64,000 nucleotides of DNA, from the NCBI GenBank assembly GCA_943787375.1, contig CALSME010000001.1:284142-348141 (forward strand), read 5' to 3'. Position 1 is the first letter of the stretch. Every line of letters begins with the position of its first letter. Source of the DNA: an uncultured Polaribacter sp. GTDB lineage: Bacteria; Bacteroidota; Bacteroidia; Flavobacteriales; Flavobacteriaceae. Below are positions 26,416 through 35,277 of this stretch, in pieces. The notes under the pieces were generated by a model. That model saw only the letters and a program-made list of their open reading frames with translations. It made no database searches and was not told the origin of the DNA. Both the position numbers and the translations under genes were made by a program.

Positions 26416-27468
26416 ATGTCATTACTATCAGTCGATTTATTAGACTCATTTTTCAAAAAAGAAAAGGAGACCGCATTATTTGGAAGATGGATTCGGTTGG
26501 CGGACATTACTCCCGTTATTCTTAAACATGAAAAAAACACCTCTGTAAAACAAATCGGTTTTTCGGAACAACAAAGACCCATTTATAGTATTCAACTAGG
26601 AACTGGAAAAAAGAAAATACTTATCTGGAGTCAAATGCATGGAAACGAAAGCACAGGCACCAAGGTTATTTTCGATCTTTTAAATACGCTAACACAATCG
26701 GAAGCTCCTTGCATTCAGCAAATTTTAACTACCTGTACACTGCAAATCATTCCAATGTTGAATCCTGATGGCGCTGAAGTATATACAAGAGTCAATTCCA
26801 AAAAAGTAGATTTAAATAGAGATGCAGTGGAACGTAGTGCTATTGAAAGTAGAATTTTAAGAAACGCTTTAGATACCTTTCAACCCGATTTCAGTTTCAA
26901 TTTACATGATCAGCGAACCATCTTTGGAGTAGAAGGAACTACGAAACCTGCTACCATTTCATTTTTGGCGCCCTCAGAAGATGTAGATAGAGCATTAACA
27001 GCGGGTAGAATACAGACAATGAATATTATTGTTGCCATGAACAACTTGTTACAGCAAGTAATACCCAATGGTGTTGGACGGTATACTGATGAGTTTTACC
27101 CAACTGCAACTGGCGATAATTTTCAAAAGTTGGGATACAATACTGTTTTAATAGAAGCGGGGCATTATCCAAATGATTATGAACGGGAAATGACAAGGAA
27201 ATATCACTTTTTCGCATTATTACAGGGTATTTATCACATTGCTATGAATGATGATTATACTTCGTACAAGCGTTATTTTGATATTCCAAATAATGTTAAG
27301 AATTTCTATGACGTGGTTCACAGATACCCAAATCAAACAAAAAATTGCGTTGCATATCAATATGAAGAAAAAATTATTAAAAATAAATTGGTATTCGATC
27401 TTCAAAAGGTAATGGAAAAACAGATTGAAAATCCACTTTCGCATAACGAAATCGTTTTCGATTCGTGA
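26416..27468 (+). CDS. M14-family zinc carboxypeptidase-like protein
   Basis: This 350-residue protein has the M14 zinc site HGNES (His and Glu ligands) near residue 75, the DLNRDA substrate-arginine motif, the third ligand in NLHDQR, and a likely catalytic Glu in LIEAGHYP. It has no signal peptide, so a cytoplasmic role is suggested, as for the succinylglutamate-desuccinylase-like M14 branch. Exact substrate is unknown. It is the first gene after the XRE divergent region and precedes an Lrp-type regulator. Confidence 0.83.
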   Translation: MSLLSVDLLDSFFKKEKETALFGRWIRLADITPVILKHEKNTSVKQIGFSEQQRPIYSIQLGTGKKKILIWSQMHGNESTGTKVIFDLLNTLTQSEAPCIQQILTTCTLQIIPMLNPDGAEVYTRVNSKKVDLNRDAVERSAIESRILRNALDTFQPDFSFNLHDQRTIFGVEGTTKPATISFLAPSEDVDRALTAGRIQTMNIIVAMNNLLQQVIPNGVGRYTDEFYPTATGDNFQKLGYNTVLIEAGHYPNDYEREMTRKYHFFALLQGIYHIAMNDDYTSYKRYFDIPNNVKNFYDVVHRYPNQTKNCVAYQYEEKIIKNKLVFDLQKVMEKQIENPLSHNEIVFDS

Positions 27469-27491
27469 TTTAATTAAATTTTTATCATCAT

Positions 27492-27526
27492 TTTGACTGT
27501 TTTTATAAATTAAATTCATATTTTTG
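27492..27526 (+). promoter_or_regulatory. promoter of the Lrp/AsnC gene
   Basis: TTTG, a 23-base spacer and TATTTTTG lie 26 bases before the ATG. The spacer is at the long end of the accepted range. Confidence 0.5.
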
Positions 27527-27552
27527 CACCTAAGCTTGAATTATACGCAATT

Positions 27553-28032
27553 ATGAAAAAATACATGTTAGATGAAATTGATCATCAAATTTTAGACATC
27601 TTAATCGAAAACGCAAGAACTCCATTTACAGATATTGCTAAAAAACTTTTAGTATCTGCTGGAACCATTCATGTTCGTGTCAAAAAGATGGAAGATGAAG
27701 GGATCATTCAAGGTTCTACACTAACACTTAACTACGAAAAAATGGGCTATTCTTTCATAGCACATGTAGGGATCTTTTTAGATAAAACTTCGATGACGCA
27801 AAATGTAATTGAAGATTTGCGGAAAATTCCAAATGTTACTGTTGCTTACGTTGTTGCTGGGATGTACAATATATTTTGTAAAGTAAGAGCGAAAGGGACT
27901 ACCGACGCAAAGGATATAATCTATGCAATCGATGAAATTCCTGGAGTAAATAGAACAGAAACCATGATTGCATTGGAAGAAAGTATCAATGATAAAAAAC
28001 GAATGATGCACGCAATTTTTAAAGAATTATAA
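27553..28032 (+). CDS. Lrp/AsnC-family transcriptional regulator
   Basis: This 159-residue protein has the Lrp plan. The N-terminal winged HTH reads LDEIDHQILDILIENARTPFTDIAKKLLVSAGTIHVRVKKM. It is followed by the RAM effector domain (FIAHVGIFLD, NVTVAYVVAGMYNIFCKVRAK). Such proteins sense amino acids and act as oligomers. The next gene encodes a 2-oxoacid dehydrogenase E1, and Lrp-type control of branched-chain amino acid breakdown would make sense, but this is inference. It is separated from that gene by a terminator. Confidence 0.93.
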   Translation: MKKYMLDEIDHQILDILIENARTPFTDIAKKLLVSAGTIHVRVKKMEDEGIIQGSTLTLNYEKMGYSFIAHVGIFLDKTSMTQNVIEDLRKIPNVTVAYVVAGMYNIFCKVRAKGTTDAKDIIYAIDEIPGVNRTETMIALEESINDKKRMMHAIFKEL

Positions 28033-28055
28033 AATAAACAACATATTTTTTATTA

Positions 28056-28083
28056 AATCCTCATCTTTTGATGGGGATTTTTT
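28056..28083 (+). terminator. terminator after the Lrp/AsnC gene
   Basis: The 10-bp stem aatcctcatc / gatggggatt (one G-U pair) has a TTTT loop and is followed by a T run. Confidence 0.8.
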
Positions 28084-28108
28084 ATGTTTGTAATACAAAC
28101 TGTAAAAA

Positions 28109-30094
28109 ATGCCTCATATTCACTACAAGCAACACCACTTATCACAAGAAACCCTGCTTGAACTCTATCGAAACATGCTAAAGCCTCGTTTGATCGAGGA
28201 AAAAATGTTGATTTTATTGCGACAAGGAAAAATTTCAAAGTGGTTTTCTGGTATTGGACAAGAGGCAATTTCTGTCGGTGTGACAATGGCCTTAAAAGAA
28301 AAGGAGTATATTTTACCAATGCACCGAAACTTAGGCGTTTTTACGACAAGAAAAATTCCGCTTTCACGACTTTTTTCTCAATGGCAGGGAAAGATGAATG
28401 GTTTTACCAAAGGAAGAGACCGTAGTTTTCATTTTGGTACACAAGACTATAAGATTGTGGGAATGATTTCTCATTTAGGGCCTCAATTTGGTGTTGCAGA
28501 TGGCATAGCATTGGCCAATAAAATAAAAGGAATCAAAGAAGTTTGTGCTGTTTTTACCGGAGATGGAGGAACTAGTGAGGGTGATTTTCATGAGGCTTTA
28601 AACGTGGCATCTGTTTGGAGTTTGCCCGTCTTATTTTGTATTGAAAATAATGGGTACGGACTTTCAACTCCAACTGCAGAACAGTTCAATTGTAAAAACC
28701 TTGCAGATAAAGGAGTTGGTTATGGTATGGAGAGTCATATTATTGAAGGAAATAACATCCTAGAAGTCTATCTAAAAGTTTCTGAAATTGCCGAAAGTGT
28801 TCGAGAAAATCCCAGACCCGTTTTTATTGAATTTAAAACATTTCGGCTCCGTGGACACGAAGAGGCAAGTGGTACCAAATACGTTCCACAATCATTACTG
28901 GAAACATGGGAGGCAAAAAACCCAATTTCAAATTTTGAGCAGTATTTATTGAAAGAATCTGTTTTAACGAATGAAATCAAAGACAGGTACATTTCAGAAA
29001 TAAAAGAAGAAATAGATAGCCACTTAAAGATTGCTTTTGAGGAAGATAAAATTACTCCAAATTTAGCAACTGAATTACAAGATGTATATAAAATAACTGA
29101 ATACCAAGATATTGCACCTTCTGATAAAAAGAATAAGATTCGATTTGTAGATGCAATATCTGAAGGGCTACGGCAGTCAATGGAAAAATATGACGACTTG
29201 GTTATTATGGGGCAAGATGTCGCTGAATATGGAGGTGTTTTTAAAATTACAGATGGATTTGTAGCACAATTTGGCAAAGAGCGAGTCCGGAATACCCCTA
29301 TTTGCGAATCTGCAATTGTAGCAGCTGCTTACGGTTTGTCTGTAAATGGCATGAAAGCTGTAATGGAAATGCAATTTGCTGATTTTGTTTCATCCGGTTT
29401 TAATCCCATTGTAAATCTATTGGCAAAGTCGCATTATCGTTGGGGCGAAAAAGCAGCGATTGTCGTCAGAATGCCATGTGGAGCAGGAGTAGGAGCGGGT
29501 CCATTTCACAGTCAAACAAACGAAGCTTGGTTTACAAAGACCCCTGGATTAAAAGTAGTGTATCCTGCTTTTCCTCAAGATGCAAAAGGGTTATTAGCTG
29601 CAGCTATTGATGATCCAAACCCTGTTTTATTTTTTGAGCACAAAGCATTGTATCGTTCTGTATATCAAGAAGTAAGTGAGAATCATTTTACCATTGAGAT
29701 CGGGAAAGCAAACCAATTAAAAAAAGGGGATCAAATTTCAATTATTACTTACGGCGCAGGGGTACATTGGGCTATAGAAGCGCTCGCTAAAAATCCATTA
29801 ATTTCAGCAGATTTAATCGATTTAAGGACATTGCAACCGCTAGATGTTGAAACAATATATCGTTCTGTTCAGAAAACTGGGAAAGCCATTATTCTACAAG
29901 AAGATTCTCTCTTTGGAGGTATTGCCAGTGACATTTCTGCTTTAATTACTGAGAATTGTTTTCACTATTTAGACGCTCCAGTTAAACGGGTTGGGAGTTT
30001 AGAAACCCCAATTCCATTTCAAGGAGATTTAGAAAATCAATATCTAGCAAAAAATAGTTTTGAAAATGATTTGAAAGTACTCTTAAATTATTAA
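28109..30094 (+). CDS. fused 2-oxoacid dehydrogenase E1 (alpha and beta subunits in one chain)
   Basis: This 661-residue protein joins both E1 subunits of a branched-chain or related 2-oxoacid dehydrogenase. The alpha half (about 1-310) has the thiamine-diphosphate motif FTGDGGTSEGDFHEALNVAS ending in ENNGYG. The beta half (about 340-660) has MGQDVAEYGGVFKIT, CESAIVAAAYG and RMPCGAGVGAGPFHSQ. Single-chain versions are known in Bacteroidetes. It decarboxylates the 2-oxoacid and passes the acyl group to E2, which is not in the window. The gene follows an Lrp-type regulator. Confidence 0.92.
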   Translation: MPHIHYKQHHLSQETLLELYRNMLKPRLIEEKMLILLRQGKISKWFSGIGQEAISVGVTMALKEKEYILPMHRNLGVFTTRKIPLSRLFSQWQGKMNGFTKGRDRSFHFGTQDYKIVGMISHLGPQFGVADGIALANKIKGIKEVCAVFTGDGGTSEGDFHEALNVASVWSLPVLFCIENNGYGLSTPTAEQFNCKNLADKGVGYGMESHIIEGNNILEVYLKVSEIAESVRENPRPVFIEFKTFRLRGHEEASGTKYVPQSLLETWEAKNPISNFEQYLLKESVLTNEIKDRYISEIKEEIDSHLKIAFEEDKITPNLATELQDVYKITEYQDIAPSDKKNKIRFVDAISEGLRQSMEKYDDLVIMGQDVAEYGGVFKITDGFVAQFGKERVRNTPICESAIVAAAYGLSVNGMKAVMEMQFADFVSSGFNPIVNLLAKSHYRWGEKAAIVVRMPCGAGVGAGPFHSQTNEAWFTKTPGLKVVYPAFPQDAKGLLAAAIDDPNPVLFFEHKALYRSVYQEVSENHFTIEIGKANQLKKGDQISIITYGAGVHWAIEALAKNPLISADLIDLRTLQPLDVETIYRSVQKTGKAIILQEDSLFGGIASDISALITENCFHYLDAPVKRVGSLETPIPFQGDLENQYLAKNSFENDLKVLLNY

Positions 30095-30128
30095 AAAAAA
30101 GTATATATTTAAGCACAAATTATAAACA

Positions 30129-31136
30129 ATGAACAACAAACAATTTATATTAAAAAAGCGACCAATAGGTGCTCCTGATGATACTACTTGGGAATTTCAA
30201 GAAAATGAAGTTCCTGAATTACAGGACGGTGAAATTTTAGTGCAACAGCATTATATTTCGTTAGATCCTGCTATGCGTGGTTGGATGAATGATACCAAAT
30301 CATATATACAACCTGTTGCTTTAGATGATGTAATGCGTGCAGGTTCTATTGGGAGAGTAATCGCCACAAATAACAATCCAAAATTTGAAATTGGAGATTG
30401 TGTAACCAGTTGGGGTGGTGTTCAACAATATGCGATTGGAAATGGAGATGGCTGGTATAAAGTGGATGCGCGTTTAGCTCCCATGCCAATGTATTTAGGT
30501 ACGCTAGGAATGCCAGGAATGACTGCTTATTTTGGAATTACTCAAGTGGGTAAGATCAAAGAAGGAGATATTGTATTGGTTTCTGGAGCTGCAGGTGCTG
30601 TGGGAAGTATTGTTGGACAAATAGCAAAGATTAAAGGATGTACTGTAATTGGGATTGCTGGTGGACAAGAAAAATGTGATTATCTAAAAAACGAGTTAGG
30701 TTTTGATGATGCTATTGATTACAAATCAGAAAATATTTATACTGCATTAAAGAGAAAGTGTCCGAAAGGTATCGATGTTTATTTTGACAATGTTGGTGGT
30801 CTTATTTTAGACGCTGCTTTAAGTAAACTTAGGATGCATGCACGTGTTGTTATTTGTGGGGCAATTTCACAATACAATAAAAAACATAAAATTGATGGAC
30901 CTAGTAATTATTTATCGCTTTTAGTAACGCGTTCTACGATGCAAGGGATGGTTGTAATGGATTACACCAAAGACTTTGCTGTTGCTGCAAAAGAAATGGG
31001 AACTTGGTTGAAAGAAGGGAAACTAAAGTCGCGTGAAGATATTTACGAAGGCATAGAAAACTTCAAAGAAACCTATGAAAGACTTTTTTCTGGTGATAAA
31101 AACGGAAAATTAGTACTGAAAGTAATTGAAGATTAA
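30129..31136 (+). CDS. NADP-dependent MDR-family oxidoreductase (alkenal reductase-like)
   Basis: This 335-residue zinc-free medium-chain dehydrogenase has a nucleotide site VLVSGAAGAVGSIVGQIAKIKG near residue 155 and the DVYFDNVGG signature of the prostaglandin reductase / 2-alkenal reductase group. The N-terminus (FILKKRPIGAPDDTTWEF) is also typical. It likely reduces alpha,beta-unsaturated carbonyls with NADPH. It follows the E1 gene by 34 bases and may be cotranscribed. Confidence 0.9.
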   Translation: MNNKQFILKKRPIGAPDDTTWEFQENEVPELQDGEILVQQHYISLDPAMRGWMNDTKSYIQPVALDDVMRAGSIGRVIATNNNPKFEIGDCVTSWGGVQQYAIGNGDGWYKVDARLAPMPMYLGTLGMPGMTAYFGITQVGKIKEGDIVLVSGAAGAVGSIVGQIAKIKGCTVIGIAGGQEKCDYLKNELGFDDAIDYKSENIYTALKRKCPKGIDVYFDNVGGLILDAALSKLRMHARVVICGAISQYNKKHKIDGPSNYLSLLVTRSTMQGMVVMDYTKDFAVAAKEMGTWLKEGKLKSREDIYEGIENFKETYERLFSGDKNGKLVLKVIED

Positions 31137-31140
31137 CAGT

Positions 31141-31845
31141 TTAAAGGATTGGATTCTTCCAATCAAATTTTTTAAAAAGCGAATTCCAATCTTCTGGGAA
31201 TTCGCTTTTTAAGTTTACTTTTTTATTTGTAAATGGATGTTTAAAGCTTAAACGACCAGCGTGTAAAAAGAGATTCTTCCAACCAAAATTGGTTTCAAAC
31301 ATGAGGTCATGATTTTTATCTCCATATTTTGCATCACCAATTAAAGGATGGCTAATTTTGAGTGTATGTGCTCTTAATTGATGCATTCTACCTGTTTTAG
31401 GTTCCATTTCCACCAAACTATAGCGGGATGAATCATAGGGTTTTACGGGAATGTCCAATGTAATTGTGGCAAGTGTTTTTAGGTGTGTTAAGGCTTCCTT
31501 GTACGATTTTCCATCTTTTCCTTTTACGGGTGAATCAATTACTTTTTTTTCAGGGGCATGGCCACGAACAATTCCGTAATAGGTTTTTTGTATTTCTTTG
31601 TTCGTAAAAAGCGCTTGAAATTTAGATACATTTTCCGTTTTATTTGTTAGGATCATAATTCCAGATGTTTTTCGATCTAAACGATGTACTGGGTGAAATT
31701 TTTCACCAAATTGTGCTTCTAGTAATTGCAATAAAGATTGCTCATCGGAAACATTTCTCGAAAGATAAGAGTGATGCACAACAACATTATTGGGTTTGTT
31801 CACACAAATACAATAATCATCCTTGTAAATAATCTCTAAATCCAT
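31141..31845 (-). CDS. RluA-family pseudouridine synthase (TruC-like)
   Basis: This 234-residue protein has the catalytic motif HRLDRKTSGIMIL (Asp near residue 57) and the family's GRMHQLRAHTLKISHPLIGD segment. No S4 domain is present, which fits the TruC/RluA side of the family, acting on tRNA position 65 or on rRNA. The target cannot be fixed from sequence. It is convergent with the reductase gene; the stop codons are 4 bases apart. Confidence 0.9.
   Translation of the reverse strand: MDLEIIYKDDYCICVNKPNNVVVHHSYLSRNVSDEQSLLQLLEAQFGEKFHPVHRLDRKTSGIMILTNKTENVSKFQALFTNKEIQKTYYGIVRGHAPEKKVIDSPVKGKDGKSYKEALTHLKTLATITLDIPVKPYDSSRYSLVEMEPKTGRMHQLRAHTLKISHPLIGDAKYGDKNHDLMFETNFGWKNLFLHAGRLSFKHPFTNKKVNLKSEFPEDWNSLFKKFDWKNPIL
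31147..31173 (+). terminator. candidate terminator of the reductase, inside the convergent gene
   Basis: The stem gattgga / tccaatc with a 4-base loop is followed by AAATTTTTT on the plus strand. It lies within the last codons of the minus-strand pseudouridine synthase gene. Confidence 0.45.
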
Positions 31846-32250
31846 AACAGTCTTGTTTTTTGCTAATTTATATAATAATTTTAAAGAGGAGGTGTTAGAA
31901 ACATTATTTGTCTATCATAATAGTTATGTTGTGTGTTTCAAAACATTCTATTTAACATAATATAAATTATAGTACAAGTGTATTCAAATTATTATATTAG
32001 CGTTTTAATAAGTTATAACTATGAGACATTCTACTTATCACAATTGCAATTTTAACTACATTAGTATTAATCACTTTCATATTAAGAAGTCACGTAATCA
32101 TTGGCTTTTAAAAATTATTAGAAAATTATGGATGATCATTTGTAAGCTGTAATATACTATATGTAAAAAATAAAACCATTTTTTAAAAGATGGACTCAAG
32201 GCACCATTATAAAATTGAAAACTGACGAAATAACTACATCAATTTAGTTG
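31846..32250. other. 405-base gene-free stretch
   Basis: A+T-rich with no long ORF. A 43-codon ORF (32021-32152) is open but not recognisable. In an overlapping frame a stretch reads as a hydrophobic segment (LLITIAILTTLVLITFIL), possibly a decayed small membrane peptide. The end holds a promoter element for the next gene. Confidence 0.4.
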
Positions 32251-32258
32251 TACATTTG
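32251..32258 (+). promoter_or_regulatory. -7 promoter element of the DEAD-like gene
   Basis: TACATTTG is a full TAnnTTTG match 37 bases before the ATG at 32296. No TTG element is seen at standard spacing. Confidence 0.45.
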
Positions 32259-32295
32259 CAGTGCAATTACAAATAACAAACTGTTTATAATTCCC

Positions 32296-32907
32296 ATGCC
32301 TTTTAAAAAATTACATCCAACGATTAAAGAATTCATAGAGGATCAAGACATCACAACCCCTACACCTTTTCAAAAAGCAAGTATCCCTGTTATAAAAAGT
32401 GGTGCAAATATTTTTTGTACAGCTCCAGCAGGAAGTGGAAAAACCATTGCTTTGATTTTAACAACGATGCAAAAATTGAAGTGTGAAGAAATTGGAACAG
32501 CTCCTAGAGCTATTGTAGTTGTAGAAACCAATGAAAAAGCACAACAATTGTATGAACTCTTTTTAAAGTATACAAGACCTACTTCTTTACGAGTTTATTT
32601 TGGTGATGAAAAAGCTCATATTGATTTGTTAAAGTCAGAAATTTTTGAAGGAGTCGACATCCTTATTTCTACACCCAAAACGCTGTATAAATTAATTTTA
32701 GCAGAAGGATTAAATACGACTCAAATAAAAATATTTAGTATTGATGATGCTGATTTTTTAGTTCAAAAATCATTTTCTGCAGATTTAATATCTGTGACAC
32801 AAAGTATTCAAAAATGCCAGTTTGTAATGTATGCTGAAAAAATGCACCCAACCTTAAAACGTTTTGAGTCTTATTTTATGACCCACTATAAAACAGTTAC
32901 GATATAA
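32296..32907 (+). CDS. single-RecA-domain DEAD-box helicase-like protein
   Basis: This 203-residue protein has only the first RecA-like domain of a DEAD-box helicase: Q-motif TPTPFQKASIPVI, Walker A APAGSGKTIAL and motif Ib STPKTL. Motif II reads DDAD instead of DEAD, the SAT motif region is replaced (VMYAEKM), and the second RecA domain is absent. The DNA after the stop does not continue the helicase. It may bind ATP or RNA without unwinding. The track start is a TTG inside the promoter box, so I use the ATG at 32296 (MPFKKLHPTIKEFI). Confidence 0.75.
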   Translation: MPFKKLHPTIKEFIEDQDITTPTPFQKASIPVIKSGANIFCTAPAGSGKTIALILTTMQKLKCEEIGTAPRAIVVVETNEKAQQLYELFLKYTRPTSLRVYFGDEKAHIDLLKSEIFEGVDILISTPKTLYKLILAEGLNTTQIKIFSIDDADFLVQKSFSADLISVTQSIQKCQFVMYAEKMHPTLKRFESYFMTHYKTVTI

Positions 32908-32951
32908 GCACCCGTATTATAGAAGCATACTAATTTCTTTTATTCAACATT

Positions 32952-33590
32952 ATGACCATTCCAAAATTACATTATATTTCTGAAGGAAATACTCCAAAAG
33001 AACACCTTGAAAACATTCAAAATGCCTGTACCTCTGGAGTCGAATTAGTGCAATTGTGTTTGAATGAATTTTCAGAAGAAACCATTTTAGAAATTGCCAA
33101 AGCAGCTAGAGAAATTACGTCTCATTTTCAAACCAGATTGATCATTAATACGCATTATAAAGTTGTAAAAACAGTGAAAGCAGATGGTGTTCATCTAGAA
33201 AAATCAGACCCTTCTGCTACAATTGCAAGAATACATTTATATACTTGGCAAATGATTGGAGGAACTGCAAATACATTGCAAGACTGCGAAGCACTGATAG
33301 CTGACGAAGTAGATTATATCAATTTAGGTCCGTTTAAAAGTAGTGAAAAAACGATTTCAACCGCGCTAGGAATTAATGGGTATACAGCAATTGTGGAGGC
33401 TCTAAACACAACGACTCCTATTCTCGGTTTTGGTGGAATTAAAACAGAAGACGTAAAGCGTATTTTAACAACAGGAATTACTGGTATTGGTGTTTCAAAA
33501 GAAATTACAAAGAATTTTGACAGTATTAAAACCTTCAATCAACTGCTTAGTGCTTCTTCCACAAACGAATTACGTCATACATTTGAATAA
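32952..33590 (+). CDS. ThiE/TenI-like protein (thiamine phosphate synthase family)
   Basis: This 212-residue TIM-barrel protein follows the ThiE outline: GVELVQLCLNE, LIINTHYKVV, ADGVHLEKSD, DYINLGPFKSSEKTIS and ILGFGGI. True ThiE has QLR-K, a catalytic-site ND, and G-S-H motifs. Here those positions read QLCLN, NTH and GGTAN, so several residues that bind pyrophosphate and pyrimidine look replaced. It may be a paralog without synthase activity. It follows the DEAD-like gene by 44 bases; no other thiamine gene is nearby. Confidence 0.72.
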   Translation: MTIPKLHYISEGNTPKEHLENIQNACTSGVELVQLCLNEFSEETILEIAKAAREITSHFQTRLIINTHYKVVKTVKADGVHLEKSDPSATIARIHLYTWQMIGGTANTLQDCEALIADEVDYINLGPFKSSEKTISTALGINGYTAIVEALNTTTPILGFGGIKTEDVKRILTTGITGIGVSKEITKNFDSIKTFNQLLSASSTNELRHTFE

Positions 33591-33683
33591 AATCATGAAG
33601 CTTCTTATTAATCTCTTAAAAGTTTCCTTCAAAAAATTGCATTAATATAGACATCAAATAGCATAAAAAAGTATATTCGCGCC

Positions 33684-34583
33684 ATGTGGATGTATTTGGG
33701 TTTGTTGGCAGCACTTTTTTTAGGATTGCATAATTTATGTAAGAAACATGCAGTACACCAAAATGCCGCTTTACCTGTGCTTCTAGGGACTATTTCCGCA
33801 GGTTTTTTGTTGCTACTCCCCTTCTTCATTATTTCTATTTATGCTCCAGATTACGCCAAGAAAATGGGATTTTATATTACAAAAATCCCGGGATCTACCC
33901 ATGGTTTTATTTTTATAAAGTCATTGATTATGACTACGTCCTGGATTTTGGCCTATCAGGCGTTAAAACATTTGCCCATTACTATCGTAACTCCAATTCG
34001 TTCTTCAGGACCTTTTTTTACTTTTATAGGTGCTATTTTTATCTATAACGAGCAACCAAATTCTTTACAATGGCTTGGTTTTTTTACGATTATTTTGTCT
34101 GTAGTTTTATACGCTAAAGTTGGAAAAAAAGAAGGGATTAATTTCCACAAAAACAAATGGATTTTTGCTATTGTTGGAGCAACATTTTTAGGTGCTTCAA
34201 GTGGTTTATACGATAAATTTCTAATTCAAAAATTAGTATTAAATCCACAAACTTTACAGTTCTGGTTTTGTGGGTATACCCTCCTAATTTTGACTTTCAT
34301 TCTTTCGATTACATGGTTTCCATATAAAGAAAAACGAGCGAAATTTAAATGGCGTTGGACCATTATTGCCGTTGGAATTTTATTACAAACTGCAGATTAT
34401 TTTTATTTTAAAGCCCTACAAGATCCAGACGCATTAATCATGCTATTATCTGCGATTAAAAGAAGTCAGTTACTGATTGCTGTGGTTATTGGTGGACTTG
34501 TGTTCAAGGAAAAAAATAAAAGAAAAAAGTTAATTCCTTTATTTGGGATCTTATTGGGAGTATTTTTAATTTTATACTCGTAA
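33684..34583 (+). CDS. EamA/DMT-superfamily transporter
   Basis: This 299-residue integral membrane protein shows about ten hydrophobic helices in two EamA-like halves, with the family boundary pattern ALKHLPITIVTPIRSSGPFFTFIGAIF in the first and SAIKRSQLLIAVVIGGLVFKEKN in the second. It begins with WMYLGLLAALFLGLHNLCKKH, whose second segment is close to the membrane. The transported metabolite is unknown. It sits alone, convergent with a regulator gene. Confidence 0.85.
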   Translation: MWMYLGLLAALFLGLHNLCKKHAVHQNAALPVLLGTISAGFLLLLPFFIISIYAPDYAKKMGFYITKIPGSTHGFIFIKSLIMTTSWILAYQALKHLPITIVTPIRSSGPFFTFIGAIFIYNEQPNSLQWLGFFTIILSVVLYAKVGKKEGINFHKNKWIFAIVGATFLGASSGLYDKFLIQKLVLNPQTLQFWFCGYTLLILTFILSITWFPYKEKRAKFKWRWTIIAVGILLQTADYFYFKALQDPDALIMLLSAIKRSQLLIAVVIGGLVFKEKNKRKKLIPLFGILLGVFLILYS

Positions 34584-34705
34584 ATATTCTATTTACAGCT
34601 ATGAAATAGCAGTAATTTTAAGCTTTACTGTTTCTATAACTTAGTATTTTAAAGTATAAGAATTTCTTTTTCACACTAAAATTCAAAAAAATGAATCTTT
34701 TAGTG

Positions 34706-34981
34706 CTAGTTAAAAAACATTCTCCTCATTTCGGTATTGTCGTTTTCTGAAGGAATTAGATAAGGCCTTAATTCTAAAGCTCCACAAATTTCCAAATAAA
34801 CAGCAAGAGGCATTGGTGTTTCTTTTTTGAAATAACGATACAAAGTTGTAACCCCAACTCCTAAAATATCCGCCAGTTTATTTTGTGTAATTTTCTTTTG
34901 TTTCATCCTGTTCTTCAAGTAATTTAAAATTAAATCTTGACCGACTTCTGAGGATTTTTTATAGTGATTCTTCCCAATCAT
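34706..34981 (-). CDS. small helix-turn-helix protein
   Basis: This 91-residue protein has an XRE-type HTH (QNKLADILGVGVTTLYRYFKKETPMPLAVYLEICGAL). Its start lies 23 bases inside the upstream small ORF, so the two are probably translated together. A repressor or antitoxin-like role is possible but no toxin signature is seen in the partner. A hairpin-like inverted repeat (cactaaaa / ttttagtg, 34674-34705) follows its stop, without a T run. Confidence 0.72.
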   Translation of the reverse strand: MIGKNHYKKSSEVGQDLILNYLKNRMKQKKITQNKLADILGVGVTTLYRYFKKETPMPLAVYLEICGALELRPYLIPSENDNTEMRRMFFN

Positions 34982-35150
34982 CTTTAATCATCTTTTCAAC
35001 GTTCTTAGCTCTTAAAGACAGAGATGCCTTTTCATTATCATTGGTACACCATTTCATTCTTAAGATGCACAAAACATGTAATGATTCTAGTAATGTCTTC
35101 CCATTTTTAGTGGCGTATTTTTTTACATCATTATAAAAATGTTTGGTCAA
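34959..35150 (-). CDS. small hypothetical protein coupled to the HTH gene
   Basis: A 63-residue charged helical protein (TKHFYNDVKKYATKNGKTLLE, then KNVEKMIKDDWEESL). I do not recognise it. The frame is open a further 15 codons upstream without a better start; the TTG at 35150 is the best available codon. It overlaps the HTH gene by 23 bases, which argues that it is real. It may be a partner or a toxin-antitoxin-like element, but that is speculation. Confidence 0.45.
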   Translation of the reverse strand: MTKHFYNDVKKYATKNGKTLLESLHVLCILRMKWCTNDNEKASLSLRAKNVEKMIKDDWEESL

Positions 35151-35277
35151 TCTTTCGTTTTCGGTTATGGCTAGTCTTGCGTTGATATTAGTATGTTTTT
35201 AGTTCAATTATTAATATATGCTAATTTATTAAAAAAAAATTACTTACAAAAAAATTATCAAATATGAAAATAATTTA

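Noticed and set aside
34674-34705. Inverted repeat cactaaaa / ttttagtg after the small HTH gene
   Set aside because: It has no GC pairs in quantity and no T run in the right place, so I do not call it a terminator.
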